The notes beneath the pieces are model-generated. The model was not told the DNA's origin and searched no databases. It saw only the letters and a list, made by a program, of their open reading frames with translations. From Sutcliffiella tianshenii (lineage in GTDB: Bacteria > Bacillota > Bacilli > Bacillales > Bacillaceae_I): a stretch of DNA of 64,000 nt. The stretch's first letter is position 1. Each line of letters opens with the position of its first letter. Location of the stretch: positions 722,163 through 786,162 of the forward strand of contig NZ_JAFBED010000001.1 of the NCBI RefSeq assembly GCF_016908565.1, read 5' to 3'. Positions 17,356 through 26,321 of this stretch are shown piece by piece. Position numbers and translations under genes: made by a program.

Positions 17356-17796
17356 TTAGACTAATCTATCATTTGCCGGAATGATACTTTCTAACTCAAT
17401 AGTATCTTCATTAATTAACCTTTCTAGTTTCTTTGCAAAATCATCAAGTTGATTTAGTTCAGTGATTATGAAAAAGTTTGAACGCATATGGTATGGTTTT
17501 TCCATCTTATTATCAGCTATTATCTCTATCCCAATGTGTCCTCTGTTGTTATGTATAAAAAATCTAATAGATAAAAAATGAGTAACATTTTCAATATCAT
17601 TTCCGGAAGTCCAGATAAACTCATTACCTTTGGAATTTGAAAAATTGTTAATACCTTGTCTTAACTCTTCAAGGTCTTCATTAGAAGTGTAAATATCTAT
17701 GTATATCATGCAGTTTAAACCCTTAATTTCCATTTGTAGCTCAAAAAAATCAACATCTTCCCACATCTTTGCTAATCTAATACTCGGTTCAGGCAT
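17356..17796 (-). CDS. Conserved-looking protein of unknown function
   Basis: 146 residues, acidic, with no signal peptide and no membrane segment. The middle alternates short hydrophobic strands (M-I-Y-I-D-I-Y, L-S-I-R-F-F-I, I-G-I-E-I-I-A), which suggests a small alpha/beta or all-beta fold. The helical C-terminus contains F-A-K-K-L-E-R-L. The size and composition resemble solitary immunity proteins of polymorphic toxins, but no toxin is next to it and no family was recognised. The ATG at 17796 is chosen for its AGGTGA site. A TTG ten codons upstream has none. Confidence 0.6.
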   Translation of the reverse strand: MPEPSIRLAKMWEDVDFFELQMEIKGLNCMIYIDIYTSNEDLEELRQGINNFSNSKGNEFIWTSGNDIENVTHFLSIRFFIHNNRGHIGIEIIADNKMEKPYHMRSNFFIITELNQLDDFAKKLERLINEDTIELESIIPANDRLV

Positions 17797-17941
17797 AAGG
17801 TATTCACCTCGATTCTTTACTTCCAAATTATTCGACTATCTATCTGCCTTTTCCTTTTTACCTTCTTGGACTTTTTTATACATAAAACGAAATATTGTAT
17901 TATCATTTATCTGTATTTATATATGGAACAGGAGTGATTAT

Positions 17942-18190
17942 ATGTTTTTAAATGGTAAAGGTCGTGTCATTTCATGTGGGCACTTTACTACTAAGATTAA
18001 TAATAAAAAAATGAGTATCATAAATATTCAAGTGAATGGGGAAGTACATAAATTCTTTGGTAGTGGGAAGATTCCAGAGTTTAAGTTTGGTGACATTATT
18101 GAATTTACAGTTATAGCTCAAAAACAAAAAGGGCTTGAATATAACTTTTACCTTGCAAAAGCTGAAGCAATAAAAACTGAGAATCAGTAA
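17942..18190 (+). CDS. Small protein of unknown function (82 aa)
   Basis: Starts at the ATG at 17942 behind a clear AGGAGTGAT ribosome binding site and ends at a perfect terminator, so it is a genuine single-gene unit. The sequence is rich in beta-forming segments (G-R-V-I-S-C-G, I-N-I-Q-V-N-G, I-I-E-F-T-V-I) with regularly spaced glycines, which recalls a small OB-like barrel. No family was recognised. The frame is open further upstream, but it has no better start there and would overlap the divergent gene. Confidence 0.65.
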   Translation: MFLNGKGRVISCGHFTTKINNKKMSIINIQVNGEVHKFFGSGKIPEFKFGDIIEFTVIAQKQKGLEYNFYLAKAEAIKTENQ

Positions 18191-18197
18191 TAAATAT

Positions 18198-18224
18198 AAA
18201 ACGGCTACAAATGCAGCCGTTTTA
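18198..18224 (+). terminator. Terminator of the 82-aa protein gene
   Basis: AAAACGGCT, an eight-base loop and AGCCGTTTT form a perfect 9-bp stem followed by T residues. Confidence 0.85.
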
Positions 18225-18305
18225 ATTCGCCCTAATACTCCAATTATTTATCAAGCAATTTTAACATTGAACTATCGATATTTAATTCAAATCTCTGCTT
18301 TACCA

Positions 18306-18785
18306 CTATTTGTGATACGGTTCCCCCCGATTAATCCGGAAAGCACGATACACCTGCTCAACCAAAATCAACCTCATAAGCTGATGAGGAAAAGTCATCT
18401 TAGAAAACGACAGGGTATCATTCGCCCGCTTCATCACTTCATCGCTCAAACCGAGTGAGCCTCCGATGACGAATGCGATTTTACTTTTCCCATATGTAGC
18501 GAGCTTATCGATTTCACCTGCGAGCTGCTCGGACGATCGCTGCTTTCCTTGGATGGCCAGCGCGATGACGTGGGTGTCATCTGATATCTTCGCCAGGATC
18601 CGTTCTCCTTCTTTCTGCTTGACCTGGATCATTTCGGCATCGCTAAGCTGTTCTGGTGCTTTTTCATCCGGCAGCTCCACTACCTCCACCTTTGCATAGG
18701 CGCCAAGTCGCTTCAGGTACTCATCTATTCCTTGTTTCAAATATTTTTCTTTTAGCTTCCCAATTGTGATTATTGAGATATTCAC
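18306..18785 (-). CDS. rlmH: 23S rRNA pseudouridine-1915 N3-methyltransferase RlmH
   Basis: SPOUT-family methyltransferase that methylates pseudouridine 1915 in helix 69 of 23S rRNA, using S-adenosylmethionine, on assembled ribosomes. Family motifs are F-V-I-G-G-S-x-G-L-S-D-E-V (the knotted cofactor site) and M-T-F-P-H-Q-L-M-R near the end, closing with R-G-E-P-Y-H-K. Starting at the GTG at 18785 gives 159 residues, the usual length in Bacillus. AAGGCGGGG is six bases upstream. An ATG two codons earlier would touch that site. It lies downstream of the wal locus, as in B. subtilis, where it is also called yydA. Confidence 0.95.
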   Translation of the reverse strand: MNISIITIGKLKEKYLKQGIDEYLKRLGAYAKVEVVELPDEKAPEQLSDAEMIQVKQKEGERILAKISDDTHVIALAIQGKQRSSEQLAGEIDKLATYGKSKIAFVIGGSLGLSDEVMKRANDTLSFSKMTFPHQLMRLILVEQVYRAFRINRGEPYHK

Positions 18786-18809
18786 AGTCATCCCCGCCTT
18801 GCAAACAGT

Positions 18810-18831
18810 TTATCCACAGAAGTTATCCACA
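18810..18831. promoter_or_regulatory. Pair of perfect DnaA boxes upstream of rlmH
   Basis: TTATCCACA occurs at 18810-18818 and again at 18823-18831, with a degenerate ATCAACA just after. A third perfect box is at 19070-19078 upstream of yyzF. B. subtilis has DnaA-box clusters outside oriC, one of them at this gene (yydA), so the cluster appears conserved. Confidence 0.8.
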
Positions 18832-18867
18832 TATCAACAATTTCTACCCACATTTAGTATGCGAATA

Positions 18868-19023
18868 TTAGTTCCCCACCATATATACTGCATGTTCGGA
18901 GCAGAATTCACAGGTTGTTGATAACTTTTCCTCTTCTGGCACCATCTCCAGGATTGGCGCCTCTTCGTGTTCATCTATGTACATTTCCATTGCCAGCTCG
19001 ATATGTTCCAGACAGCATTTCAT
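18868..19023 (-). CDS. yyzF: CxxH/CxxC zinc-finger-like small protein (YyzF family)
   Basis: 51 residues. An N-terminal C-C-L-E-H and a later C-E-F-C-x-x-H make a likely four-ligand metal site. This is the small CxxH/CxxC protein family found next to htrC and rlmH in Bacillus. The ATG at 19023 is chosen because AAAGGA lies about nine bases upstream and the family starts there. The function is unknown. Confidence 0.88.
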   Translation of the reverse strand: MKCCLEHIELAMEMYIDEHEEAPILEMVPEEEKLSTTCEFCSEHAVYMVGN

Positions 19024-19069
19024 TGTGTTCAATCCTTTCTGTACCTTGTTTTCTTTACAAGGATACCAC

Positions 19070-19078
19070 TTATCCACA
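19070..19078 (+). promoter_or_regulatory. Isolated perfect DnaA box upstream of yyzF
   Basis: TTATCCACA, about 240 bases from the pair upstream of rlmH. Confidence 0.6.
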
Positions 19079-19099
19079 TGTTTATAAATGAAAGCACAC

Positions 19100-19126
19100 A
19101 AAAAGGGAGAAATCTCCCCTTTTTTT
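19100..19126 (-). terminator. Terminator at the end of htrC
   Basis: On the minus strand AAAGGGGAG, an ATTT loop and CTCCCTTTT form a compact stem followed by U-containing sequence. It overlaps the htrC stop codon and would end wal-operon transcripts. Confidence 0.75.
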
Positions 19127-20357
19127 AAGATGATTCTTCTGATAGCTTCACGGAAACGTTCTTTACATCCTTGCCTCGATAGAATGTCACTTCCATGGTG
19201 TCACCGATTTCTTTTTCATTATACAAATGTTTCCGAAGCTCAATGACATCTCTTACAGGCTCCCCGTCGAGCTCGACGATTACGTCGTATTCCTTAAGTC
19301 CTGCTTCCGCCGCTGGTGAACCAGGGGACACTCCTGTTACGTAGACGCCCGCTTTGACCTCTTTTGGAAGCTTTAATGTTTCCTGCCAGTGGTAGCTCGA
19401 TACATCAGACAAGGAACCGATGCTCACTCCAAAGTATGGTCTTTTTACTTCGCCATACTGTTCCAGGTCGTTGATGACAGGAATCACCGAGTTGATCGGG
19501 ATAGCCAGACCGATCCCTTCTACTTCCTGCTGGGCGATCTTCATGGAATTGATTCCGATTAGCTTTCCTTGGATATTGATCAATGCCCCGCCGCTGTTAC
19601 CAGGATTGATGGCGGCATCCGTCTGCATGACATCCGCATGCCAATCAAAAGTCCCGTCGCGGTTAATATCCACCGGGATGCTTCTATCTGTCCCAGAAAT
19701 GATTCCTTGTGTGACAGAGCCGGAAAATTGAAGCCCCAGGGGATTTCCTATCGCTATCACCGGTTCACCGGTTCTCACATTATCAGAGTTGCCGAAGTCG
19801 GCCACCTTTGTCACAAACTCATCCTTCATCTCAAGGACGGCCAAATCTGTCCAAGGATCCTCTCCAAGCACCTCAGCAGGGACCCTGGTTCCATCAATTA
19901 GACTCAACTCGACTTCCCCTGCACCTTCTATTACATGGAAGTTTGTGACTACGTAGGCTTTGCCGTTTTCTTTTTTATAGATTACACCAGAACCTGTGCC
20001 CGCTTCGCCTTCAGAACCCGATTCAACTTCACCGTTTTCCCAAAAAGACGACTGCTGCAGATTGATGACCCCCACTACTGCTTCCGCCACAGCATCCACC
20101 GCATTGGTGATCGCAGATTCTACATTGACAGAAACATTACGCACTTCAGCCGTTCCGGCATCCCCGGGCTCTGGGACTCGCCTTGCTTCTTCTTCTCTAG
20201 CCGGTTCACTAAGATCAGGCGTAGCATTGTTTGACAATGACGGTATGGCCACCATAAAGAGAAAGGCGCCTAGCAATAACCCAATAAGTCCGGGAATCAA
20301 ATAGCTTCTTTTTTTTCTTTTCTGTTTTGAATGATCATGCTGATCGTAGTATCCCAC
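19125..20357 (-). CDS. htrC: HtrA-like membrane-anchored serine protease
   Basis: About 410 residues. A charged N-terminus is followed by one membrane anchor, so the protease works outside the membrane. The trypsin-like domain shows the full triad: His in T-N-F-H-V-I, Asp in D-L-A-V-L, Ser in N-P-G-N-S-G-G-A. A C-terminal PDZ domain covers roughly the last 100 residues and binds substrate tails. It acts in quality control of secreted proteins. In B. subtilis htrC (yyxA) follows walJ, as here. The GTG start at 20357 gives M-G-Y-Y-D-Q, common in relatives. An ATG four codons earlier abuts the AGGAAGG site, so the start is uncertain by four residues. Confidence 0.93.
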   Translation of the reverse strand: MGYYDQHDHSKQKRKKRSYLIPGLIGLLLGAFLFMVAIPSLSNNATPDLSEPAREEEARRVPEPGDAGTAEVRNVSVNVESAITNAVDAVAEAVVGVINLQQSSFWENGEVESGSEGEAGTGSGVIYKKENGKAYVVTNFHVIEGAGEVELSLIDGTRVPAEVLGEDPWTDLAVLEMKDEFVTKVADFGNSDNVRTGEPVIAIGNPLGLQFSGSVTQGIISGTDRSIPVDINRDGTFDWHADVMQTDAAINPGNSGGALINIQGKLIGINSMKIAQQEVEGIGLAIPINSVIPVINDLEQYGEVKRPYFGVSIGSLSDVSSYHWQETLKLPKEVKAGVYVTGVSPGSPAAEAGLKEYDVIVELDGEPVRDVIELRKHLYNEKEIGDTMEVTFYRGKDVKNVSVKLSEESS

Positions 20358-20490
20358 TGCCTCATCCATCCTTCCTGAAAATGCAACTTTATGCCAGCAC
20401 CTCCTCCGCGTAAAATACTTAGGGGAGTAAAGTGCCTTTGCATTTTCATCCTGGAAAAAGACAAAAAGAAAGGCGCCAAAGCCTAAGAAA

Positions 20491-21285
20491 TTACACGAAA
20501 GCAAGCGCTGTTGGAGATTTTGGATCTGTATCATATAGCTCGACCTGCTCACCGGTGATGATCCCCCGTGTGGCAAGTGTTTGCTCTACAGACATCCTCG
20601 CTAGATCTTTCATGTTATTATCTTGACTTAAATGCGCCAAATAAATACGCTTTGTTTGATCGCCCATCACATCTGCCATGGCAAGCGCTGCATCCTCATT
20701 GGATACATGCCCGACATCACTGAGGATACGGCGTTTGATGCTCCAAGGATAATGTCCCATCTGCAGCATCTGCACATCATGATTGCTTTCAAAAACATAC
20801 GCGTTTGCGTTCGAGATGATCCCTTTCATCCGGTCGCTGACATAGCCTGTATCGGTGATGACGACAAGCTTCTTGTCTCCCTGGTGGAAGGCGTAGAACA
20901 TGGGCTCCGCAGCATCGTGGGATACACCGAATGATTCTACATCCAAATCACCAAAAGTTTTGACCCGCTCCGTTTCAAAATTGAATTTCAAATCGGTCGG
21001 GATCGCGCCGACCAGGCCATCCATCGCTTTCCAAGTCTTTTCATTCGCATAGACCGGGAGCTTGTACTTTCTCGCAAGCACCCCGATTCCCTTGATATGA
21101 TCGCTATGCTCATGTGTAACGAGGATACCGGAGAGGTCCTCTATCTTTTTATCTATTCTGGTAAATAACTCTTGCATCTTTTTGCCGCTCAAACCAGCAT
21201 CAATTAATAAAGAATGCTCCTCTGTTGCGACATAAATTGCATTTCCAGTGCTACCACTGGCAAGCACGCTAAAATGCAGGCTCAT
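20491..21285 (-). CDS. walJ: MBL-fold metallo-hydrolase WalJ (YycJ)
   Basis: 264 residues. The metallo-beta-lactamase motif [10 protein letters not shown] (about residues 57-66), the later Asp in T-D-T-G-Y and a final histidine in A-H-L-S form the di-metal site. WalJ proteins are 5'-to-3' DNA exonuclease-like enzymes linked to mismatch repair and wall control in Firmicutes. It starts six bases after the walI stop, so it belongs to the walRKHIJ operon. The gap to htrC is about 130 bases. Confidence 0.95.
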   Translation of the reverse strand: MSLHFSVLASGSTGNAIYVATEEHSLLIDAGLSGKKMQELFTRIDKKIEDLSGILVTHEHSDHIKGIGVLARKYKLPVYANEKTWKAMDGLVGAIPTDLKFNFETERVKTFGDLDVESFGVSHDAAEPMFYAFHQGDKKLVVITDTGYVSDRMKGIISNANAYVFESNHDVQMLQMGHYPWSIKRRILSDVGHVSNEDAALAMADVMGDQTKRIYLAHLSQDNNMKDLARMSVEQTLATRGIITGEQVELYDTDPKSPTALAFV

Positions 21286-21291
21286 GTCACT

Positions 21292-22086
21292 TCACTCCAA
21301 TGTTCTATTTTCTTTTCGGATGATCTGTCCTTCCAACGCATTGACGAAGAAATCCTGTTCCCCATTGACGACAATATGCCAGGTTGGTGTCAGTACATGG
21401 GAAGATGTAATCTGTACTAAAGTATAATAGCCAAGTTTGACATCCGTCACATGGCTTCCAGGCTTCAGTTCATTCATATTATACAGGTTTTCAAGTGCAT
21501 TGAAGGCCGTTATCAGCTCCTGCGCTTCATCCATCTCTTCCAAATCTGAAATCAATGTCTGTTTGTAGGAGACGATATTGTTTTCATCATCCAGATATAA
21601 ACTAAGCATGCCGCTTTCATTATTACTATAAATCAACCCTTTTTTATAGGATTGAAAAAAGATAAGTTCCTTTTCGCCTTTACGGTAGAACTTATAATCA
21701 TATTTATCGTTGAACAATAATTGATCTTTCAGCAGTGAAGGAAGCCTCGTTTCCATTTCTGTTTCAGGTGCAGGTATAGGCTCTTTGAAAGCACCAACCA
21801 GAACTGTTTCGTTTACAATCTCGACCGTTTGCCCTTTTTTCTCCAAAGCTTCCTTGTCCTCAACAGAAAATTTATAACTCTTTCCACTGATATAGCTTTC
21901 GGATACCTGTTCCTTTGGAAGATTCTCATAGGTAATTTCATCTGCTTCGAACTGCTCTTCAATTGTCGCCTCTGTAATGATAGACCACTGATTTTCATTT
22001 CTCTTTTCAAAAATTTGCGAAGCCAAAAAGATATTCAAGATGAGAAATGTAATAATGAAAATGGTCTTTGTTTTGCGCCAATCCAT
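21292..22086 (-). CDS. walI: WalI (YycI) regulator of the WalK kinase
   Basis: 264 residues. It starts M-D-W-R-K-T-K and has one N-terminal membrane helix (about 8-25) and an extracytoplasmic domain of the YycI type. With WalH it forms a membrane complex with WalK and adjusts its activity. The ATG at 22086 has a strong GGAGGGGG site, lying inside the end of walH. The walH stop ends one base away. The frame is open upstream, but only within walH. Confidence 0.95.
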   Translation of the reverse strand: MDWRKTKTIFIITFLILNIFLASQIFEKRNENQWSIITEATIEEQFEADEITYENLPKEQVSESYISGKSYKFSVEDKEALEKKGQTVEIVNETVLVGAFKEPIPAPETEMETRLPSLLKDQLLFNDKYDYKFYRKGEKELIFFQSYKKGLIYSNNESGMLSLYLDDENNIVSYKQTLISDLEEMDEAQELITAFNALENLYNMNELKPGSHVTDVKLGYYTLVQITSSHVLTPTWHIVVNGEQDFFVNALEGQIIRKENRTLE

Positions 22087-22087
22087 T

Positions 22088-23419
22088 TTACATTCCCCCT
22101 CCCAATTCATCTGTTTCCGTGAAAATGACCTTTGACCAGCTGCTGTTATCAAGGTACATCCATACAGGCTCCAAGATGAATACCCCTTGATAATCCATTT
22201 CACGTTTTAACTCATATCCTACCCTGATATCCTGGACCGTTGACATGTCCAGATTCTTCAGGGCATTCAATTCACGCTCCACTTGGCTTGCGGGTGGGAG
22301 AATTGTAGTCTGTGGATCATTTATCGGTGGCCCCAGTTGATAGATGGGACGTGAATAGCTTGACACTTCATTGTTTCTCCATACCTGATTTATCTCGGTC
22401 AATCCATCACGATTCATCACAGGATAATTTCCGACATGTAATTGAAATACGACCCTTTCATAATCTGCATCAGATACATTCCAGCGTGAAAATTGGAATC
22501 GATCCGTCCAGCCGCTATGCTCGTTCACAAAGTCTATCCCTCGTTCAATCACATTAAAATCAGGGGAATTGGCTTCATTAGGCAATACTGTATTGACATA
22601 CTGAAGCTGTGTATACGTACGGTCCACGCTCATGAATCTTTCGCTGTCCGTATATACTTCCCCTACATTCATCTGATCCTTTGTCACGACACTTGGATCA
22701 TTGAATAATGCATCCCTGAACTCATCCGGATTAATTGAATCTGTGAGGAAGTTCATTCTGGGCAATTCTATTGGACCCTTAGGTACGAAAATATACCTGT
22801 CTTCCTCTGCAGCAATACTTACATACTCGTTATATATAACGGATGGTGTATAGAATTTCTCTTTGAGAGTAGAGAGGGAAATATTATTGACCTTTGCTTT
22901 ATACATCCTTCTATCTTCATAGTTGACCAGGTGAAGGATAGGCGCACCTTTTTCCCCTTGATTATTAATGTCTATCAATATTCGATCCACCGTTCCATTC
23001 GGCACTTCTTCGTCAGTAAAGCCAATAAGGAATCTCAAGGTTTCCAATGGGATATCATCAGGGAATATCACTTCCATCTTCCCATTGTCATGCATAAAAG
23101 GAATAAATTCCTCTTCGTCAATCAAGGTGGAAGTTTGATCTATGTCAAACAGACTCCACTTTTTCATTTCTTTGGTAAAACGGAGTATTTCCTGATTCTC
23201 AATCGTTCCATAGTGCACCCCATCGAAATGATACAGGATTTTGGAAGGGCGAATAATGTTTTCCGGCTCTTCCGTTTTACTGATTTCAACATTTCGAAGC
23301 AGCTTTTCATTGCTTGTATAGTCCAATGACGGCTGATAAGTCCACAAATTCCAGGAAAGAACCAGGCTGGTCAAGACAAGGATGGTTAATATAAGTGATT
23401 TCAGATTTTCGTATTTCAT
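22088..23419 (-). CDS. walH: WalH (YycH) regulator of the WalK kinase
   Basis: 443 residues, one N-terminal membrane helix (about 8-25) and a large extracytoplasmic YycH domain. In Bacillus it restrains WalK through membrane contacts together with WalI. The ATG at 23419 overlaps the walK stop as ATGA, so translation is coupled. A TTG two codons upstream lies within walK and is less likely. Confidence 0.95.
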   Translation of the reverse strand: MKYENLKSLILTILVLTSLVLSWNLWTYQPSLDYTSNEKLLRNVEISKTEEPENIIRPSKILYHFDGVHYGTIENQEILRFTKEMKKWSLFDIDQTSTLIDEEEFIPFMHDNGKMEVIFPDDIPLETLRFLIGFTDEEVPNGTVDRILIDINNQGEKGAPILHLVNYEDRRMYKAKVNNISLSTLKEKFYTPSVIYNEYVSIAAEEDRYIFVPKGPIELPRMNFLTDSINPDEFRDALFNDPSVVTKDQMNVGEVYTDSERFMSVDRTYTQLQYVNTVLPNEANSPDFNVIERGIDFVNEHSGWTDRFQFSRWNVSDADYERVVFQLHVGNYPVMNRDGLTEINQVWRNNEVSSYSRPIYQLGPPINDPQTTILPPASQVERELNALKNLDMSTVQDIRVGYELKREMDYQGVFILEPVWMYLDNSSWSKVIFTETDELGGGM

Positions 23420-25254
23420 GACCAATCATCCTTTTGTTCTTCTTGCGTGATAGGAAGTGTAAAGAAAATCTTTGTTCCCTTCCCTTCCTGACTTGACGCC
23501 CAAATGTCCCCATTATGTGCATTAATCATTTCCTTTGCGATGGCAAGACCTAGACCGGTCCCCCCAAGCATACGCGTCCGCGCTTTATCCACGCGATAAA
23601 AACGATCAAATACCTTGGAAAGATCAGCTTTAGGTATCCCAACCCCCTGATCACTGATGCTAACTAATATCTGGTTGGCCGTTTCCTCTATATGGACAGC
23701 AAAGGTGATGGTACCACCTTCAGGTGAATATTTCATGGCATTCGAGATGATATTGTCCAATACCTGGGTGATTTTATCCTCATCCAGACTCACCCACACT
23801 GCTTCTCCAGGCAAGTCACGGACAAACGTTACGTCTTGGGATTTTGATAGCTCGAAACGGTCGATGATTCGGTTAAAGAATTCCACAAAATCCACGGATA
23901 CTTTATTAAAACGATAATCCCTTGTATCCATTTTGGAAAGCTGAAGCAGGTCATTTACGAGACGGATCATACGCTCAGTTTCCGTTTGGGTCACATCCAA
24001 GAATTTCGGTGCAATCTCGTCATCCTTCCAGGCACCTTCCGCCAGCGCCTCCAAGTAACTGCGCATCGTGGTCAAAGGTGTCCGCAGTTCATGGGATACA
24101 TTTGCAACAAATTCCCGTCTCTCTTGATCTATCTTCTCTTGTTCTGTAATATCATGCAAAACCGTTATCAAGCCGTTAATGAACCCCGTTTCCTTCTGAA
24201 TGATGGAGTTGCTGGCTCGGAGAATCAACGGTTTCTTTTCTGTGCTGAAGTCCAGTATCAACGTTTCCTGTTCCGATACTAAACTATCAAATGTATGCGT
24301 TTCGACAATATCAAGGACTTCCACAATCGGTTTTTGCAGGACTGTTTCACGTGAAACGTTCAGCATCCCGAGTGCAGGCTCATTAATCAGGATAACCCTG
24401 CCTTTCCGGTCTGTCGCAATAACCCCATCTGTCATATGGGAAAGGACCGAGCTTAGCTTTCGCCTTTCTCCCTCTGTTGTAGCTTGTGCTTCCTGGAGTT
24501 TTCTTGTCAGGTTATTAAAAGAAAGCGCCAGTTGCCCTATTTCATCATTTCCGTATATATTTACCTTGCGCGAAAAATTCCCTCTTGCCATCTCCAACGC
24601 CTGTTTTCGCATATCCGACATCGGCCTCGTTATCGTCTGTGCCAACAGTACTCCCAATACAGCTGTTACGGCCAGAGCAAGCGTTGTCCCAGCCGTAAAG
24701 ATACTATTGATCTGACGCATCTGGGCATAAACATTTTCCATGGATGCCTTCATATAGATAGCACCTATGATTTCCTGACTGTTCGTCTTTATGGGAGCTG
24801 CAATAATGCGTACGCGGTCTCCTGTATTACGATCGATGGCATCATCCTCGGAATACTGTCCCACTGCTAGCGCACGTTTAATAAGCAGGTCGGTTGTCCT
24901 TTTCCCTACCATTCTAGTTTGATTGTAAGGATCTGAGGTTCCCAAAACCCTGCTTTTGTTATTGATGACCCGGACTTCCAAGATGTCCTCCATGGTAACA
25001 TCCTGCAAGACATTCCGGATATCCTCCTCAATTGTTAATGTAGTATCGTCCCGCTGCTTCTTGATTTCCTGCTCGATACTGTAGGTCAATAACGTTATCC
25101 GTTCGTCTAGAGAGTCTGAAAAATTGTTAATTAATTGCTTTTCAAGCTTGCTTACAAAATAAACCCCGATAATCTGCATGGCAATCAGAATCAACAGGAC
25201 ATAAATCAACACAAATTTTAAGTGAATGGAGCGAAAGAAACCAACTTTTTTCAT
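23416..25254 (-). CDS. walK: WalK (YycG) sensor histidine kinase
   Basis: 612 residues. Two membrane helices (about 10-30 and 181-203) flank an extracytoplasmic sensor of about 150 residues. HAMP (about 204-256), PAS (about 262-370), HisKA with the phospho-acceptor His 388 in S-H-E-L-R-T-P-L, and an ATPase domain with N-A-M-K-Y-S-P and G-L-G-L-A-I follow. It monitors wall growth, possibly through lipid II or hydrolase products, and phosphorylates WalR. A near-perfect parS site lies inside the gene. The walR stop is five bases upstream. Confidence 0.97.
   Translation of the reverse strand: MKKVGFFRSIHLKFVLIYVLLILIAMQIIGVYFVSKLEKQLINNFSDSLDERITLLTYSIEQEIKKQRDDTTLTIEEDIRNVLQDVTMEDILEVRVINNKSRVLGTSDPYNQTRMVGKRTTDLLIKRALAVGQYSEDDAIDRNTGDRVRIIAAPIKTNSQEIIGAIYMKASMENVYAQMRQINSIFTAGTTLALAVTAVLGVLLAQTITRPMSDMRKQALEMARGNFSRKVNIYGNDEIGQLALSFNNLTRKLQEAQATTEGERRKLSSVLSHMTDGVIATDRKGRVILINEPALGMLNVSRETVLQKPIVEVLDIVETHTFDSLVSEQETLILDFSTEKKPLILRASNSIIQKETGFINGLITVLHDITEQEKIDQERREFVANVSHELRTPLTTMRSYLEALAEGAWKDDEIAPKFLDVTQTETERMIRLVNDLLQLSKMDTRDYRFNKVSVDFVEFFNRIIDRFELSKSQDVTFVRDLPGEAVWVSLDEDKITQVLDNIISNAMKYSPEGGTITFAVHIEETANQILVSISDQGVGIPKADLSKVFDRFYRVDKARTRMLGGTGLGLAIAKEMINAHNGDIWASSQEGKGTKIFFTLPITQEEQKDDWS
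24343..24358. promoter_or_regulatory. parS site within walK
   Basis: TGTTTCACGTGAAACG matches the Spo0J/ParB consensus TGTTNCACGTGAAACA at every position except the last. It probably loads Spo0J onto origin-proximal DNA. Confidence 0.8.
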
Positions 25255-25259
25255 GTGTA

Positions 25260-25961
25260 TTATTCCTGCTCGGATTGTCGCAGGTAATAGCCAACTCCTC
25301 TTCTAGTTACAATCCATGTAGGATGGCTTGGATTGTCCTCTATCTTTTCGCGGAGGCGTCGCACTGTTACGTCGACTGTACGGACATCTCCATAATAGTC
25401 GTAGCCCCAAACAGTTTGCAACAAATGCTCACGAGTCATGACCTGTCCTATATGCTTAGCCAGATAATGGAGCAATTCGAACTCACGGTGCGTCAGCTCG
25501 ATCATATCTCCGCGCTTTGTCACCATATAGGCATCCGGGTGGATTACAAGCGAGCCGATGGAAATCTCGGTCGGTTCATCCACGTCATTACCTTTCTGTT
25601 GATGCCTGCGCAGATTAGCCTTTACTCGTGCGATTAATTCGCGTGTGCTGAAAGGCTTTGTGACATAGTCATCCGCACCAAGTTCAAGACCCAATACTTT
25701 ATCTATTTCAGAATCCTTGGCAGTAAGCATGATGATAGGCATTTCATACTTTTTCCTGACTTCACGGCAAACTTCCATTCCATCTCTTTGAGGAAGCATG
25801 ATGTCCAATAGAATCAAGTCCGGGCGAATTTCTTCCACTTTGTTGACCGCTTCTTCGCCGTCATAGGCGCAATAAACATCATAACCCTCTTTTTGTAGGT
25901 TGAATTTCAATATATCTGCAATTGGTTTCTCGTCGTCTACAACTAATATTTTCTTTTCCAT
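25260..25961 (-). CDS. walR: WalR (YycF) response regulator
   Basis: 233 residues. The receiver domain has V-V-D-D-E at the start, the phosphorylated Asp 53 in L-L-D-I-M-L-P, and Lys in T-K-P-F. A winged-helix OmpR-type DNA-binding domain fills the C-terminal half (R-G-V-G-Y at the wing). It controls autolysin and wall genes and is usually essential. The ATG at 25961 has an AAGGAG site at good spacing. The frame extends seven codons further without one. It is the first gene of the walRKHIJ operon. Confidence 0.97.
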   Translation of the reverse strand: MEKKILVVDDEKPIADILKFNLQKEGYDVYCAYDGEEAVNKVEEIRPDLILLDIMLPQRDGMEVCREVRKKYEMPIIMLTAKDSEIDKVLGLELGADDYVTKPFSTRELIARVKANLRRHQQKGNDVDEPTEISIGSLVIHPDAYMVTKRGDMIELTHREFELLHYLAKHIGQVMTREHLLQTVWGYDYYGDVRTVDVTVRRLREKIEDNPSHPTWIVTRRGVGYYLRQSEQE

Positions 25962-26094
25962 CGCGAATTCGCTCCTTATCACATCTATCTATTAGTATCA
26001 TTTAAATTTTCTATGTGCATTATACTAAATACTTTACCATGTAAAGCTCGGTAAAGCATCTAATAACAGAAAAGCAGGTATTTCTATATCAACA

Positions 26095-26226
26095 CCGCTG
26101 TTGCTCTCCGCAATAGGCTGCGCTTTCCGCGGGGCGTTTGTGGAACCTCCTCGACTTTCGCCTGCGGGGTCTCCACTAAACGCTATCTCCCGCAGGAGTC
26201 TTCGCCTATTGCTCCAATCCACAGCT
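26095..26226 (+). repeat. Dispersed palindromic repeat, copy 1 (class a)
   Basis: Core GCTTTCCGCGGGGCG followed by CTCCTCG and, near the right end, CCCGCAGGAGTCTTCGCC. Arms GCAATAGGC and GCCTATTGC pair perfectly, and the inner arms GCGTTTGTGGA and CTCCACTAAACGC pair with one bulge. It lies between walR and the M23 gene, in a spacer with no other gene. Confidence 0.9.
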
Positions 26227-26276
26227 AGATTCTTAATTAGTTTATACTACTCATAAACCTAGCCTGAAAGAAAGAA

Positions 26277-26310
26277 AAACCTCTAGCTTTTTATGGTTTG
26301 CTAGAGGTTT
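26277..26310 (-). terminator. Terminator of the M23 peptidase gene
   Basis: AAACCTCTAGC at 26277-26287 and GCTAGAGGTTT at 26300-26310 form a perfect 11-bp stem followed by a U run on the minus strand. Confidence 0.85.
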
Positions 26311-26321
26311 GAGAGATTATT

